This document shows positions 24,419 through 33,102 of a stretch of DNA of 64,000 nt, piece after piece. The translations under genes were made by a program, and so were the position numbers. The first letter of the stretch is position 1, and the number at the start of each line of letters is the position of its first letter. A model generated the notes under the pieces. It was not told the origin of the DNA and searched no databases. It worked only from the letters and a program-made list of their open reading frames with translations. This DNA is from Mesorhizobium sp. GbtcB19 (GTDB lineage: Bacteria > Pseudomonadota > Alphaproteobacteria > Rhizobiales > Rhizobiaceae): positions 37,246 to 101,245 of the forward strand of contig NZ_JAGXJY010000019.1 of NCBI RefSeq assembly GCF_019091085.1, written 5' to 3'.

Positions 24419-25546
24419 ATGAACATAAACGGCATCTGCGATCCGCGCTTTGCCGGGGTGCGCGATGCGTTCGCCTGGTGCTTTGCGCAAGGCCTCGAGC
24501 ATGGCGGCGGCGTCTCGGTCGTGGCCGACGGCAAGACCGTCGTCGATCTTTGGGGCGGCCACGCGGATGCAGCGCGCACCCGGCCGTGGCGGCGCGACAC
24601 GCTGATCAATGTCTGGTCTTCGACCAAGGGTGTCGTCGCGCTGGCGATCGCCATGCTGGTGGAGCGCGGCAAGCTGGATTATTCCGCACCGGTCGCGCGC
24701 AATTGGCCGGAATTCGCGGAAGGCGGCAAGGAGCGCATCACGCTCAACCAGGTGATGTCGCACCAGTCCGGGTTGAATGGTCTCGCCGTGCCGATGGACG
24801 AGGCGGGCCTGCTCGCCTGGACACCCTATACGGATGCGCTTGCCGCCATGCCGCCGCTTTGGCAGCCCGGCAGCCGCTGCGTCTACCACGCCCTCACCTA
24901 TGGCCATCTTGCCGGCGAGGTGGTGCGGCGCGTCGACGGGCGCAGCGTCGGGCGCTTCATCGCGGAAGAGATCGCTGACCCGCTTGGCGCCGATTTTTAT
25001 GTCGGCCTGCAGGAAGCCGAGGATTTCCGGGCTGCCGAGATGATCGAGGGCCCGAAGACGTCGGACTGGGTCGAGTTCGTGCGCGCCTCGCCGTTCCCCC
25101 AGGCCTGTGACAATCCGGCGCCCCGCGCCCTGGCGCCAAACGACCGCGCCTGGCGCGCCGCCGAGGTGCCGGGCGGCAACGGCCAATCCACGGCGCATGC
25201 GCTGGCGCGCATCTACGGCATGATGGCGGCGGGCGGGACTTTCGAAGGCAAGCCGCTGATCGGCCGCGCCGCGATCGAGGAGGCCGCGAGGCCGCGCTTT
25301 CGCGGCATCGACGACAGCTTCGCACTGCCGGCTGCCTTCGCCGCCGGCTATCAGATCGAGGATCCCGTCTATGGCGGCCGCGCATCACCGCAAACCTTCG
25401 GCCACACCGGCTGGGGCGGCGCGGTCGGCTTTGCCGATCCCGGCGCCGGCGTCGGGTTCGGCTATGTCACCAACCGCATGCTGGGCTTCGACGATGTCGA
25501 CCCGCGCCGCAAGGCGCTGATCGACGCCGTCTACGACGCACTCTGA
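24419..25546 (+). CDS. beta-lactamase-fold serine hydrolase (EstB-like esterase)
   Basis: A 375-aa class C beta-lactamase-related hydrolase. Ser67-x-x-Lys70 in VWSSTKGVVALAI is the catalytic SxxK. Tyr156 in CVYHALTYGHLAGEVV is the likely second-motif tyrosine, and HTGWGG near residue 325 takes the place of the KTG box. No signal peptide is visible, so it is probably a cytoplasmic esterase or peptidase, not an antibiotic resistance enzyme. It lies downstream of the amidotransferase and 9 bp from the convergent ABC-F gene. Confidence 0.85.
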   Translation: MNINGICDPRFAGVRDAFAWCFAQGLEHGGGVSVVADGKTVVDLWGGHADAARTRPWRRDTLINVWSSTKGVVALAIAMLVERGKLDYSAPVARNWPEFAEGGKERITLNQVMSHQSGLNGLAVPMDEAGLLAWTPYTDALAAMPPLWQPGSRCVYHALTYGHLAGEVVRRVDGRSVGRFIAEEIADPLGADFYVGLQEAEDFRAAEMIEGPKTSDWVEFVRASPFPQACDNPAPRALAPNDRAWRAAEVPGGNGQSTAHALARIYGMMAAGGTFEGKPLIGRAAIEEAARPRFRGIDDSFALPAAFAAGYQIEDPVYGGRASPQTFGHTGWGGAVGFADPGAGVGFGYVTNRMLGFDDVDPRRKALIDAVYDAL

Positions 25547-25555
25547 GTTGCGTCC

Positions 25556-27178
25556 CTAGCTCCTCAGCCCCGGCGCTTCCTGGCCGGTGCGCGCGACATA
25601 TTCGGTGTAGCCGCCGCCATAGGTGTGGATGCCGTCGGGCGTGAGTTCCAGCACGCGGTTGGACAGCGCCGCCAGGAAATGGCGATCGTGCGAGACGAAG
25701 AGCATCGTGCCTTCGTACTGCGACAGCGCCTCGATCAGCATCTGCTTGGTGGTGATGTCGAGGTGGTTGGTCGGCTCGTCGAGCACCAGAAGGTTGGGCG
25801 GATCGAACAGCATCAGCGCCATCACCAGCCGCGCCTTCTCGCCGCCTGACAGCACGCGGCACTTCTTCTCGATCTCGTCGCCGGAGAAGCCGAAGCAGCC
25901 GGCTAAAGCGCGCAACGGCGCCTGGCCGGCCTGAGGGAAATTGTCCTCCAGCGTCTGGAAGACGGTCCGTTCGCCGTCGAGCAGTTCCATGGCATGCTGG
26001 GCGAAGTAGCCCATCTTGACGCTCGGGCCGCGCGCGACGGAGCCCTCATCGGGCTCGGAGGCGCCGGCGACCAGCTTCAAAAGCGTCGACTTGCCGGCGC
26101 CGTTGACGCCCATCACGCACCAGCGCTCGCGGCGGCGGATCTGGAAGTCGAGACCGGAATAGATCGAGCGGCTGCCATAGGCCTTGTGGATGCCCTTCAG
26201 CGTCGCCACGTCCTCGCCGCAGCGCGGCGCCGGCTGGAACTCAAAGGCCACCGTCTGGCGCCGCTTCGGCGGCTCGACGCGGTCGATCTTGTCGAGCTTC
26301 TTCACCCGGCTCTGCACCTGCGCGGCATGCGAGGCGCGCGCCTTGAAGCGTTCGATGAAGGCGATCTCCTTGGCCAGCATCGCCTGCTGGCGCTCGAACT
26401 GCGCCTGCAACTGCTTGTCGGCCAGCGCGCGCTGCTCCTGGTAGAATTCGTAATTGCCGGAATAGGAGGTCAGCGCGCCGGCGTCGATCTCGATGATCTT
26501 GTTGACGATGCGGTTCATGAACTCGCGGTCATGCGAGGTCATCAGCAGCGCGCCGTCATAATCCTTGAGGAATTTCTCCAGCCAGATCAGGCTTTCGAGG
26601 TCGAGATGGTTGCTCGGCTCGTCGAGCAGCATGACGTCGGGCCGCATCAAGAGGATGCGGGCGAGCGCGACACGCATCTTCCAGCCGCCGGAGAGTTTCG
26701 AAACGTCGCCGTCCATCATCTCCTGCGAGAAGCCGAGACCGTCGAGCACCTCGCGCGCCCGGCCGTCCAGCGCATAGCCGTCGAGCTCCTCGAAGCGGTG
26801 CTGCAATTCGCCATAGCGCTCGATGATCTGATCCATCTCGTCGGCGCGCTCGGGATCGCCCATGGCGTGCTCGAGCTCGCGCATCTCGGCGGCCACCGCG
26901 CTGACCGGCCCGGCGCCTTCCATGACTTCGGCGACGGCGCTCAAGCCGCCCATGTCGCCGACATCCTGGCTGAAATAGCCGATGGTGACGCCGCGATCGA
27001 CCGAGACCTGGCCTTCATCGGGCTGCTCCTGGCCGATTATCATGCGGAACAAGGTCGTCTTGCCGGCGCCGTTCGGGCCGACCAGCCCAACCTTCTCGCC
27101 CTTCTGCAGGGCGGCCGAGGCTTCGATGAAGACGATCTGTCGGCCGTTCTGCTTGCCGATATTTTCAAGACGGATCAT
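25556..27178 (-). CDS. ABC-F family ATPase
   Basis: A 540-aa soluble protein with two ABC ATPase domains and no membrane segments. The first has Walker A GPNGAGKTT (about residue 36), signature LSGGWKMRVALAR and Walker B VMLLDEPSNHLD. The linker (YEFYQEQRALADKQLQAQFERQQ) is the ABC-F P-site tRNA interaction motif. The second domain has GVNGAGKST, LSGGEKARL and LLVLDEPTNHLD. Members act on ribosomes as translation factors; this one resembles YbiT-type more than the antibiotic-resistance types. The start at 27178 (MIRLENIGK) is the family start. Confidence 0.93.
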   Translation of the reverse strand: MIRLENIGKQNGRQIVFIEASAALQKGEKVGLVGPNGAGKTTLFRMIIGQEQPDEGQVSVDRGVTIGYFSQDVGDMGGLSAVAEVMEGAGPVSAVAAEMRELEHAMGDPERADEMDQIIERYGELQHRFEELDGYALDGRAREVLDGLGFSQEMMDGDVSKLSGGWKMRVALARILLMRPDVMLLDEPSNHLDLESLIWLEKFLKDYDGALLMTSHDREFMNRIVNKIIEIDAGALTSYSGNYEFYQEQRALADKQLQAQFERQQAMLAKEIAFIERFKARASHAAQVQSRVKKLDKIDRVEPPKRRQTVAFEFQPAPRCGEDVATLKGIHKAYGSRSIYSGLDFQIRRRERWCVMGVNGAGKSTLLKLVAGASEPDEGSVARGPSVKMGYFAQHAMELLDGERTVFQTLEDNFPQAGQAPLRALAGCFGFSGDEIEKKCRVLSGGEKARLVMALMLFDPPNLLVLDEPTNHLDITTKQMLIEALSQYEGTMLFVSHDRHFLAALSNRVLELTPDGIHTYGGGYTEYVARTGQEAPGLRS

Positions 27179-27677
27179 GGGGCGGTCCGGGAGGCTGGTG
27201 CAAAATTGAGGGATTTGCCCGGGGCCATACGCGAATGAGGGGCGCGGGGGAAGAGGCCGAAGCGCCGCAGCGGGCTCAACAGCGGGAGAGGAAGAGGCGC
27301 TCGCCCGACACGCTCCAAAGCGCAAGATTCGAAATTCCTGAAAAACTGAAGAGAAAATCGAATGGCACAACTTGGCATTTCGCGCGCCATCGCTACTGTC
27401 GCACGGTCGGATGCAAGGCGGCCGTTACTCGCGGCGAATGTTGCAACCGCCTTAGCCTACGACTGGACGAGGCCATCGAAACGCAAGTCAACACTACCCA
27501 GGCCAACGCGACGCAAGCCGCCGAGGCTAGCGCACTTCAGAAAGTGGCAAGCCGGTTTTGTGCCGAACCCAAGCAGGCACAAGGCATCCGGACCTTCGCC
27601 AACATGCTGAGGTTCCTGGCGTGACTCCGGTCGATCTCAACAAGTGATCATCAATCGTCAAACAAGGAAAGCCCATC
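27179..27677. other. intergenic region
   Basis: Several plus-strand frames cross this 500-bp stretch, but their translations are low-complexity and have no homology that I recognise. Just before the next gene AAGGAAAG forms a good ribosome-binding site. Otherwise I see nothing. Confidence 0.45.
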
Positions 27678-27896
27678 ATGAACAAGACGCTCGTTTCGGC
27701 CCTCGGCCTGGCCGTTGCGCTGACCTTCGCCGCGCCGGTTCTCGGTACCACCGCGGCCAATGCCGCCGCGACCACTTCTGCAGCGACCACTGCCGCTCCG
27801 ACGGCGGCCGTCACTGGAAAGGTCAAGCTGGTCGAGGAAAAAGAAATACCTGAGAAGCATGCCAAGAAGCACAAGAAGCACAGGAACGGCGCCTGA
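27678..27896 (+). CDS. small secreted basic protein
   Basis: A 72-aa protein with a signal peptide (MNKTLVSALGLAVALTFAAP) and probable cleavage around ANAA. The mature peptide is short: an Ala/Thr-rich stretch, then VKLVEEKEIPEKHAKKHKKH, a Lys/His-rich tail that could bind metal or polyanions. The function is unknown. It has a strong ribosome-binding site and its own terminator at 27928-27956, so it is probably a monocistronic and well-expressed gene. Confidence 0.7.
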   Translation: MNKTLVSALGLAVALTFAAPVLGTTAANAAATTSAATTAAPTAAVTGKVKLVEEKEIPEKHAKKHKKHRNGA

Positions 27897-27927
27897 TCGC
27901 CTCTTCTTTGATTACTTCCTCCCAGGA

Positions 27928-27960
27928 AAGGCCGCCTTGCCAGGGCGGCTTTTTTCTTTT
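27928..27960 (+). terminator. Rho-independent terminator
   Basis: GCCGCC (27931-27936) pairs with GGCGGC (27944-27949) over a 7-nt loop, extended by A-T pairs, and is followed by six T residues and more T. It lies 32 nt after the stop of the small secreted protein gene. Confidence 0.8.
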
Positions 27961-27990
27961 GGGCTCGGACGGATGCCCATCCTTGGCGCG

Positions 27991-28734
27991 TTACTTCGCG
28001 TCGTGGAAGATGATGCCGACCGTATGCCTCCGCCCTGACCGCAATCTGCTCACGCCATGGCGCAGGTTGACGCGATAGAACCCCTTCGTCCCCTGCACCG
28101 GCCGATTATGCACCGCAAATATCACCGCATCGCCGCGCTTCAGCGGCACCACCTCGGCGCGGCTCTGCATGCGCGGGCGCTGCTCAGTCAGCACGAATTC
28201 GCCGCCGGTGAAATCCTCGCCGGGCTCGGACAACAGGATCGCCACCTGCAGCGGAAAGGCGAGCGCGCCATAGAGATCCTGGTGCAGGCAATTGAAGTCG
28301 CCGGGGCCGTATTGCAAGAGCAACGGCGTCGGCCTCGCCTGGCCTTCGTCGTGGCAGCGCTTCAGGAAGGCGGCGTGGTCGGCTGGATAGCGTTGCGCCA
28401 CGCCCATCTTTTCGTTCCAGTCGTTGGCGACCGCGGCAAGGCGCGGATAGAGGGCTGAGCGCAGGCCCTCGATCAGGTCGGGGAGCGGGTATTTGAAATA
28501 GCGATATTCGCCTTTGCCGAAGCCGTGACGCGCCATGATCACATGGCTGCGGAAATGCTCCTCATGCGGATAGAGGCCAGCGATGTCGGCGCATTCTTCC
28601 GCCGACAGCAGGCCGGGCATGACGGCTGAGCCATGGGCGTTGAGCTCGGAGACGACGCCGCGCCAGTCCTGCGCCGCGACGCGGGATTCGGCCGAGCGGC
28701 CTGCGCGCTTGGTGTTCAGGGAATGGACGGTCAT
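27991..28734 (-). CDS. 2-oxoglutarate/Fe(II)-dependent oxygenase
   Basis: A 247-aa double-stranded beta-helix oxygenase. His151 and Asp153 in CLHQDLYG form the HxD iron motif and His226 in NLRHGVSRLRSGRR is the distal ligand, with a downstream Arg for 2-oxoglutarate. GGEFVLTEQRPR lies between. It resembles proline hydroxylase/AlkB-superfamily members; bacterial homologues of this type often sit beside the adaptive-response gene ada, but none is present here. AAGGAG precedes the ATG at 28734. The upstream region holds a pair of inverted repeats. Confidence 0.8.
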   Translation of the reverse strand: MTVHSLNTKRAGRSAESRVAAQDWRGVVSELNAHGSAVMPGLLSAEECADIAGLYPHEEHFRSHVIMARHGFGKGEYRYFKYPLPDLIEGLRSALYPRLAAVANDWNEKMGVAQRYPADHAAFLKRCHDEGQARPTPLLLQYGPGDFNCLHQDLYGALAFPLQVAILLSEPGEDFTGGEFVLTEQRPRMQSRAEVVPLKRGDAVIFAVHNRPVQGTKGFYRVNLRHGVSRLRSGRRHTVGIIFHDAK

Positions 28735-28820
28735 GGGTTCGCTCCTTGCTTGCCATCAAGGTGGGGCGAATGAGGTGCGTCGACCACCCGATTCCTGCGG
28801 AGGTAGGCGCCAGTGACGGA

Positions 28821-28887
28821 ACTGCTGATCTCCCCCCTTGCGGGGGAGATGGCCGGCAGGCCAGAGGGGGGTGTGAAGGAACGCGAC
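28821..28887 (+). repeat. palindromic intergenic repeat, copy 7 (forward)
   Basis: Forward copy with stem ATCTCCCCC/GGGGGAGAT and the variant GGCC-GGCA-GGCC in place of TGTCC-GGCA-GGACA. The two-sided change keeps the pairing, which suggests that the hairpin is maintained. Paired with the copy at 28945. Confidence 0.85.
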
Positions 28888-28944
28888 CCCTCCGGGCTGC
28901 GACAAATGCCAACTTCCGAGGATTGTCTTCAAAGAATGATAGGT

Positions 28945-29008
28945 CGGCGGGACAGCACCTCCCTCTGCCCTGCCGGGCATCTCCCCCGCAAGGGGGGAGA
29001 TCAGCAGC
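28945..29008 (-). repeat. palindromic intergenic repeat, copy 8 (reverse)
   Basis: Reverse copy ending two bases before the stop codon of the CMD-like gene (29010). With copy 7 it forms an inverted pair about 125 bp apart in the promoter region of the 2OG oxygenase gene. Confidence 0.85.
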
Positions 29009-29009
29009 T

Positions 29010-29543
29010 TCAGCGCCTCCGATACCCTTCCAGCTCCGGATCGAGATCCACCTTCACCGCGTTGGTGAACACGCAGGTCGCCACCATGATGCCGGCGAAG
29101 GCGGTGAGGTTGACCAGCAGCGTCTCGTCATAGCGCGCCTTGAGGGCGATCCAGGTTTCGTCCGGGACGGCATTGGCATCGGCCGCGACCATCTTCCCGA
29201 ACTTGATCAGCAGCGCTTCATCGACCGTCGGCGCAATCGCCTCGGGATCGAGCCCGCTATCGATCAGCGCGCGGCGGAAGAAGGTGACAGGGACCTCGGC
29301 GCGCATCGTCTCGGCGATCGCCTTCGAGAACAGCCAGACAGCGCGGTCGTCGAGCGTGGGCTTGAGAAGATCGCGCAGCGTAAACCATTCGGCATAGATG
29401 CGGTGGGCGGCCGGCGAGTGCAGCAGGATGCGCTTCATGTTCGTCATGCGGCCGCGCAGCTTGAGTTCGCGGTCATGCTCGGCGCGGATGTCTTCGGAGG
29501 CGGTGGCGTAGCCGATTGCGGAGAGATGCGCCACCGGCTTCAC
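29010..29543 (-). CDS. carboxymuconolactone decarboxylase-like protein
   Basis: A 177-aa helical protein. ELKLRGRMTNMKRILLHSPAAHRIY resembles the AhpD/CMD fold, and NLTAFAGIMVATCVFTNAVKVDLD near the C-terminus fits the last helix of that family. The CxxC pair of true AhpD-type peroxidases is not present, so a redox role is doubtful. Its ATG overlaps the stop of the upstream OsmC gene by 4 bp (29543-29540), linking the two. Confidence 0.6.
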   Translation of the reverse strand: MKPVAHLSAIGYATASEDIRAEHDRELKLRGRMTNMKRILLHSPAAHRIYAEWFTLRDLLKPTLDDRAVWLFSKAIAETMRAEVPVTFFRRALIDSGLDPEAIAPTVDEALLIKFGKMVAADANAVPDETWIALKARYDETLLVNLTAFAGIMVATCVFTNAVKVDLDPELEGYRRR

Positions 29544-29962
29544 CCCAGCGTCGCGTGCAGTGTGGGCACGCCGCGCAGCGTGTTGGAAACGGTGCAGATG
29601 TCCTCGGCGTCGGCGAGGATTTGCTGCTTGGTCGCCGCGTCGAGGTCGCCGGTGATTTCCAGTTTGATGTTGAATGTCTCGACCCGCGAGGGCTCGTCCT
29701 TCGCCTTCTCGCCTGTCACATCCGCCCTCACCTCGCCGAGCCGGTCGGCGACGCCGAGGCGCGTGGCGGCGATGCGGGCGCTGAGCACCATGCAGGCGGC
29801 GAGCGAAGCATAGAGCAGATCGAGCGGATTGAAGCCCGGCGCGCTCACGCCGGTGACGACATCGACCGTGCCGCCGGTCGGCGTGGTGACGACCGGCAGG
29901 CCGCCTGGCTGGAGGACGGCCGATGCGCCGGTCGCACGGGTTCTGATCTTCAGCTCGCTCAT
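29540..29962 (-). CDS. OsmC/Ohr-family peroxiredoxin-like protein
   Basis: A 140-aa OsmC-family protein with the two conserved cysteines, Cys57 in LAACMVLSARI and Cys123 in EDICTVSNTL, which form the thiol peroxidase centre in this family. FNPLDLLYASLAAC is the typical active-site helix lead. Substrates of the family are organic hydroperoxides. It is the first gene of a coupled pair with the CMD-like gene, and lies 97 bp downstream of the CoA-ligase gene, so it may belong to the ferulate transcript. Confidence 0.85.
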   Translation of the reverse strand: MSELKIRTRATGASAVLQPGGLPVVTTPTGGTVDVVTGVSAPGFNPLDLLYASLAACMVLSARIAATRLGVADRLGEVRADVTGEKAKDEPSRVETFNIKLEITGDLDAATKQQILADAEDICTVSNTLRGVPTLHATLG

Positions 29963-30058
29963 TGCAAAATCCTTCCGGCCGGCATGGCTGAGAGATCTGT
30001 CATAGCGGGCATGAATTCAACGGGGCAATCGCCGAATGCGAAGAATCTCCCGCGCTCC

Positions 30059-31549
30059 TTATGCCAGCCCCCGCAGGACATGCTTCTGAACCTTACCGGA
30101 GGCTGTACGCGGCAGCGCTTCCACCGCCCGGAATTCCTTGGGCACCTTATAGCGGGCGATGTGCGCGGCGCAGTGGCTGGCCAGCGCTTCGGCGTCGAGC
30201 GCGCAGCCGGTCCGCAGCACCACAAAGGCGCGACCGACCTCGCCCCAGCGCCCGTCGGCGATGCCGATCACCGCCGCCTCGGTGATGTCTGGATGAGCAA
30301 GCAGCGCCGTCTCGACCTCGGCCGGGAAGACGTTCTCGCCGCCGGAGATGAACATGTCCTTGCGGCGGTCGACCAGGGTCACGAAACCGTCGTGGTCGCG
30401 CCGCGCCATGTCGCCGGTGCGGAACCAGCCGTCGCCGCTGAAGGCGCTCGCCGTCTCGTCCGGCCGGTTCCAATAGCCCGGTGTGACGTTGGGGCCGGCG
30501 AGCCAGATCTCGCCTGTATCGCCCGGCGCGACATCGTTGCCGGCGTCATCGACGATGCGCAGCGAAACCGATGGGGCCGGCAGGCCGGCCGAACCCGCCT
30601 TGCCGGCGATGCGCTCGCTCTCCATCGGCATGCCGAGCACAGTGCCGGCCTCCGTCATGCCGTAGCCGTCGGCCATGAGCACGCCCTGCTGGAGCCACCA
30701 AAGCACATCGGCGGCAGGGTTGGGCGCGCCACCGGTGAAGAGAGCCACAAGCGACGTCCAGCGCGCAGGCGCGAAGTCGGCATGCTCGCGCAGCATCTTC
30801 GCCATCTGCGGCACGCAGAAATAATGGGTGACGCCGAGATCGGGGTCGGCGAGCCGGCGGTTGGTGACGCCTGGGTCGAACCCTGCCGAGATCAGGACCG
30901 TGCCGCCCTTCAGCAAGACTGGGCGAAGATTGGTGATCAGGCCGATGACATGAAACATCGGAGCGTCGCAAAGGACGATGCTGTCATGGCCGACGCGGCC
31001 GACGACACCGAAATTGACGGCGGTGGCGAAAGCGTTGGCCTCCGTCACGATGACGCCCTTCGGCCGGCCCGACGTGCCTGAAGTGTAAAGGATGATCGAA
31101 GGTCGGTCGGCTTCCGGCAAGGGACGGCGCGGCGCCGGCGCCGCCGCTTCCATCGCCGCCGTGAAGCGTGCGACAGCGACAGGCGCGCAGCCGGACGGCG
31201 CTGCGATGTGCAGGTCGGCGTCGTGGACCAGAAGCGCTGGATCGCAATCGGCAAGGATCGCCTCCCGCTCTGGCGCGGCGAGCCGCCAATTGACCGGCAC
31301 GAAGATGGCGCCGAGGCGCATCGCGGCCTGCTGCAGGATGACGAGGTCGGCGCTGTTGCGGGCCAGCACGGCGATCCGCTGCCCCTGCCCTATGCCCCGG
31401 TTCTCGAGTACGGCGACCGCGCGCTGGATGGCGTCGTCGAGCGCCGCGTAGGTCCAGCGCCGGCCGGACGCGAGGTCGACGCAAGCGAGGCGGTCTGGCT
31501 GCGCCCGGGCATGCAGGGCAACCGGGTCGGCTGTCGTCCAGGCCGGCAT
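30059..31549 (-). CDS. fcs: feruloyl/hydroxycinnamoyl-CoA synthetase (acid-CoA ligase)
   Basis: A 496-aa ANL-superfamily ligase. The phosphate loop is ILYTSGTSGRPKG (about residue 155), A5 is MADGYGMTEAG, A7 is WFRTGDMARRDHDG, and the C-terminal PRTASGKVQKHVLR holds the catalytic lysine. Similarity alone gives only acyl-CoA ligase; the substrate is inferred from the adjacent hydroxycinnamoyl-CoA hydratase/lyase 77 bp upstream and the MarR regulator beyond it, the layout of known ferulate catabolism units. GGAGGAG precedes the ATG at 31549. It would convert ferulate or p-coumarate, ATP and CoA to the CoA thioester. Confidence 0.8.
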   Translation of the reverse strand: MPAWTTADPVALHARAQPDRLACVDLASGRRWTYAALDDAIQRAVAVLENRGIGQGQRIAVLARNSADLVILQQAAMRLGAIFVPVNWRLAAPEREAILADCDPALLVHDADLHIAAPSGCAPVAVARFTAAMEAAAPAPRRPLPEADRPSIILYTSGTSGRPKGVIVTEANAFATAVNFGVVGRVGHDSIVLCDAPMFHVIGLITNLRPVLLKGGTVLISAGFDPGVTNRRLADPDLGVTHYFCVPQMAKMLREHADFAPARWTSLVALFTGGAPNPAADVLWWLQQGVLMADGYGMTEAGTVLGMPMESERIAGKAGSAGLPAPSVSLRIVDDAGNDVAPGDTGEIWLAGPNVTPGYWNRPDETASAFSGDGWFRTGDMARRDHDGFVTLVDRRKDMFISGGENVFPAEVETALLAHPDITEAAVIGIADGRWGEVGRAFVVLRTGCALDAEALASHCAAHIARYKVPKEFRAVEALPRTASGKVQKHVLRGLA

Positions 31550-31626
31550 TGCGTTCTCCTCCCGTGTCACGCGCCGTAACGGTGCCGGCCGGCATCAGTG
31601 CCGTCACGGCGTCAGGTCATTCCAGA

Positions 31627-32460
31627 TTATCGCGCCTTGTCATAGGCGCCGAGGCCGGGCTTGTAGCTCTTTTCGTCGATGAACTGGCGGATGCCTTCCT
31701 TGCGGCCCTCATTGTCGAAGGAATTCGCCGCCTCCTGCGCCCGCACCAGATAGTCCTCGGCATTGTCGTAGGTCATCTCGGCGACGCGGCGGATGGCATC
31801 CTTGGTCGCTTTGAGCGCGACTGGGTTCTTCTGCAACAGGATTCCGGCCACTTCGGCGACGCGCGCCTTAAGCTCGCTGAGCGGCACGCTCTCATTGACC
31901 AGCTTCCAGGCCGCCGCCTTCCGGCCGTCGATCAGCTCGCCGGTCAGCGCGTGATACATGGCATCGCGCATCGACAAGAGATCGACCACCACCTTGGTGG
32001 CGCCGCCGCCAGGCAGGATGCCCCAGTTGATCTCGGAAAGCGCGAACTGCGCCTCGTCGGCGGCGAAGGCGAGGTCGCAGGCAAACAGCGGGCCGTAGCC
32101 GCCGCCGAAGCACCAGCCATTGACCATGGCGATGGTCGGCACGCGGTACCAGCGCAGCCGCCGCCACCAACCATAGGCTTCGGATTGCGCCTTACGCACG
32201 GCGCCAAGGCCCTTTGCCTCGGTCTCGCGGAAATATTCCTTGAGGTCCATGCCGGCCGACCAGGCGGCGCCCTCGCCCGAGAGAACGAGAACGCCGACAT
32301 CGTCGCGGAATTCGAGCTCGTCGAGCACTTGCATCATGCGACGGTTGAGCGCCGGGCTCATCGAATTGCGCTTGGCCGGCCGGTTGAAGCGGACCCAGGC
32401 GATGCCGTCCTCGACATCGAAGGCGACGGTGTCTTCGGTTTCGGTGGTCTTCTCGGTCAT
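31627..32460 (-). CDS. ech: p-hydroxycinnamoyl-CoA hydratase/lyase
   Basis: A 277-aa crotonase-family enzyme that aligns closely, from memory, with Pseudomonas HCHL. Shared blocks are FNRPAKRNSMSPALNRRM, WSAGMDLKEYFRE, PTIAMVNGWCFGGGYGPL and LSEINWGILPGG, the last holding Glu143, the catalytic Glu of HCHL at the same number. NEDYL-like DNAEDYLV and KSYKPGLGAY close the chain. It hydrates feruloyl-CoA and cleaves it to vanillin and acetyl-CoA. It is the first gene of the operon with fcs, and its upstream region carries two MarR-type palindromes. Confidence 0.9.
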   Translation of the reverse strand: MTEKTTETEDTVAFDVEDGIAWVRFNRPAKRNSMSPALNRRMMQVLDELEFRDDVGVLVLSGEGAAWSAGMDLKEYFRETEAKGLGAVRKAQSEAYGWWRRLRWYRVPTIAMVNGWCFGGGYGPLFACDLAFAADEAQFALSEINWGILPGGGATKVVVDLLSMRDAMYHALTGELIDGRKAAAWKLVNESVPLSELKARVAEVAGILLQKNPVALKATKDAIRRVAEMTYDNAEDYLVRAQEAANSFDNEGRKEGIRQFIDEKSYKPGLGAYDKAR

Positions 32461-32479
32461 GGTCGGCCTCCTCCGATAT

Positions 32480-32496
32480 AGCTATGCTTCATAGCT
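32480..32496. promoter_or_regulatory. MarR-type operator, copy 1
   Basis: AGCTATG-CTT-CATAGCT is a perfect palindrome with 7-bp arms and a 3-nt spacer, 20 bp upstream of the ech start. It shares the core CTATG-N3-CATAG with a second site 25 bp away. It is the likely binding site of the divergent MarR regulator. Confidence 0.7.
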
Positions 32497-32505
32497 TTTA
32501 TCTTT

Positions 32506-32520
32506 GCTATGTCGCATAGT
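32506..32520. promoter_or_regulatory. MarR-type operator, copy 2
   Basis: GCTATG-TCG-CATAGT repeats the CTATG-N3-CATAG core exactly 25 bp from copy 1. It lies between ech and the regulator gene, close to a TTGACA (32530-32535) on the plus strand, so one regulator could control both directions. Confidence 0.7.
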
Positions 32521-32540
32521 ATTTTTGCCTTGACAAGGGG

Positions 32541-33017
32541 ATGGATCACGGCAATCGATCGGACATGGACGAAACCATGAACGATCTCGGCGAGGACGCG
32601 CTCGACGCGCAGATCGGCTACAATCTGAGGCGCGCCTCGGCGCTGGCGCTCAACGATTTTTCCGTGGAGATGGCGGAAGCGTCACTGCGGCCGGTGACCT
32701 ATGCCATGCTGGCGCTGATCGACGAGCGGCCGGGCATCCGCGCCGCCGAACTCTGCCGGCTGCTCGGCATGAAGAGCGCCAACATGGCGCCGCTGCTCGC
32801 CGAACTGGAGGAGCGCGGCCTGATCGAGCGCGACGACCATGCCGAGGACAGGCGCGTACAGGAGCTTCGCCTGACCGAGGCGGCCAGAGACGCGATGCCC
32901 GCCTGGCGGCTCAAGGTGCGCCAGCACGAGGGCCGCTTCTTGCACCGGCTGACAAGCAAGGAACGGACGACGCTGCTGCGGTTGCTGCGGCTGATCTGGG
33001 TGGATGAGGCGGAGTGA
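32541..33017 (+). CDS. MarR-family regulator of the hydroxycinnamate genes (FerR/FerC-like)
   Basis: A 158-aa winged-helix protein of the MarR family: LRPVTYAMLALIDERPGIRAAELCRLLGMKSANMAPLLAELEERGLIERDDHAEDRRVQELRLTE is the complete DNA-binding wing region. It is divergent from ech/fcs; in related units a MarR protein represses the genes and is released by the CoA thioester. Three in-frame ATGs (32541, 32565, 32577) are possible. The first sits on AAGGGG with no spacing, and TTGACA at 32530 as a -35 would favour a later start. Confidence 0.85.
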   Translation: MDHGNRSDMDETMNDLGEDALDAQIGYNLRRASALALNDFSVEMAEASLRPVTYAMLALIDERPGIRAAELCRLLGMKSANMAPLLAELEERGLIERDDHAEDRRVQELRLTEAARDAMPAWRLKVRQHEGRFLHRLTSKERTTLLRLLRLIWVDEAE

Positions 33018-33102
33018 GGGCGGCTCCCACTCAGGCAAAACAATCCGATAGCGGCGCATCCTGCCGGACTGATTCAAGCTACTATGCAGAGGAACATCAG
33101 AG

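Noticed and set aside
24419..25546. Beta-lactamase-like protein as an antibiotic resistance gene
   Set aside because: It lacks a signal peptide and a true KTG box and fits EstB-like esterases.
27235..27624. Plus-strand frames of 129 and 82 aa between the ABC-F gene and the small secreted protein gene
   Set aside because: Low-complexity translations rich in Arg and Thr, no motif and no upstream signal.
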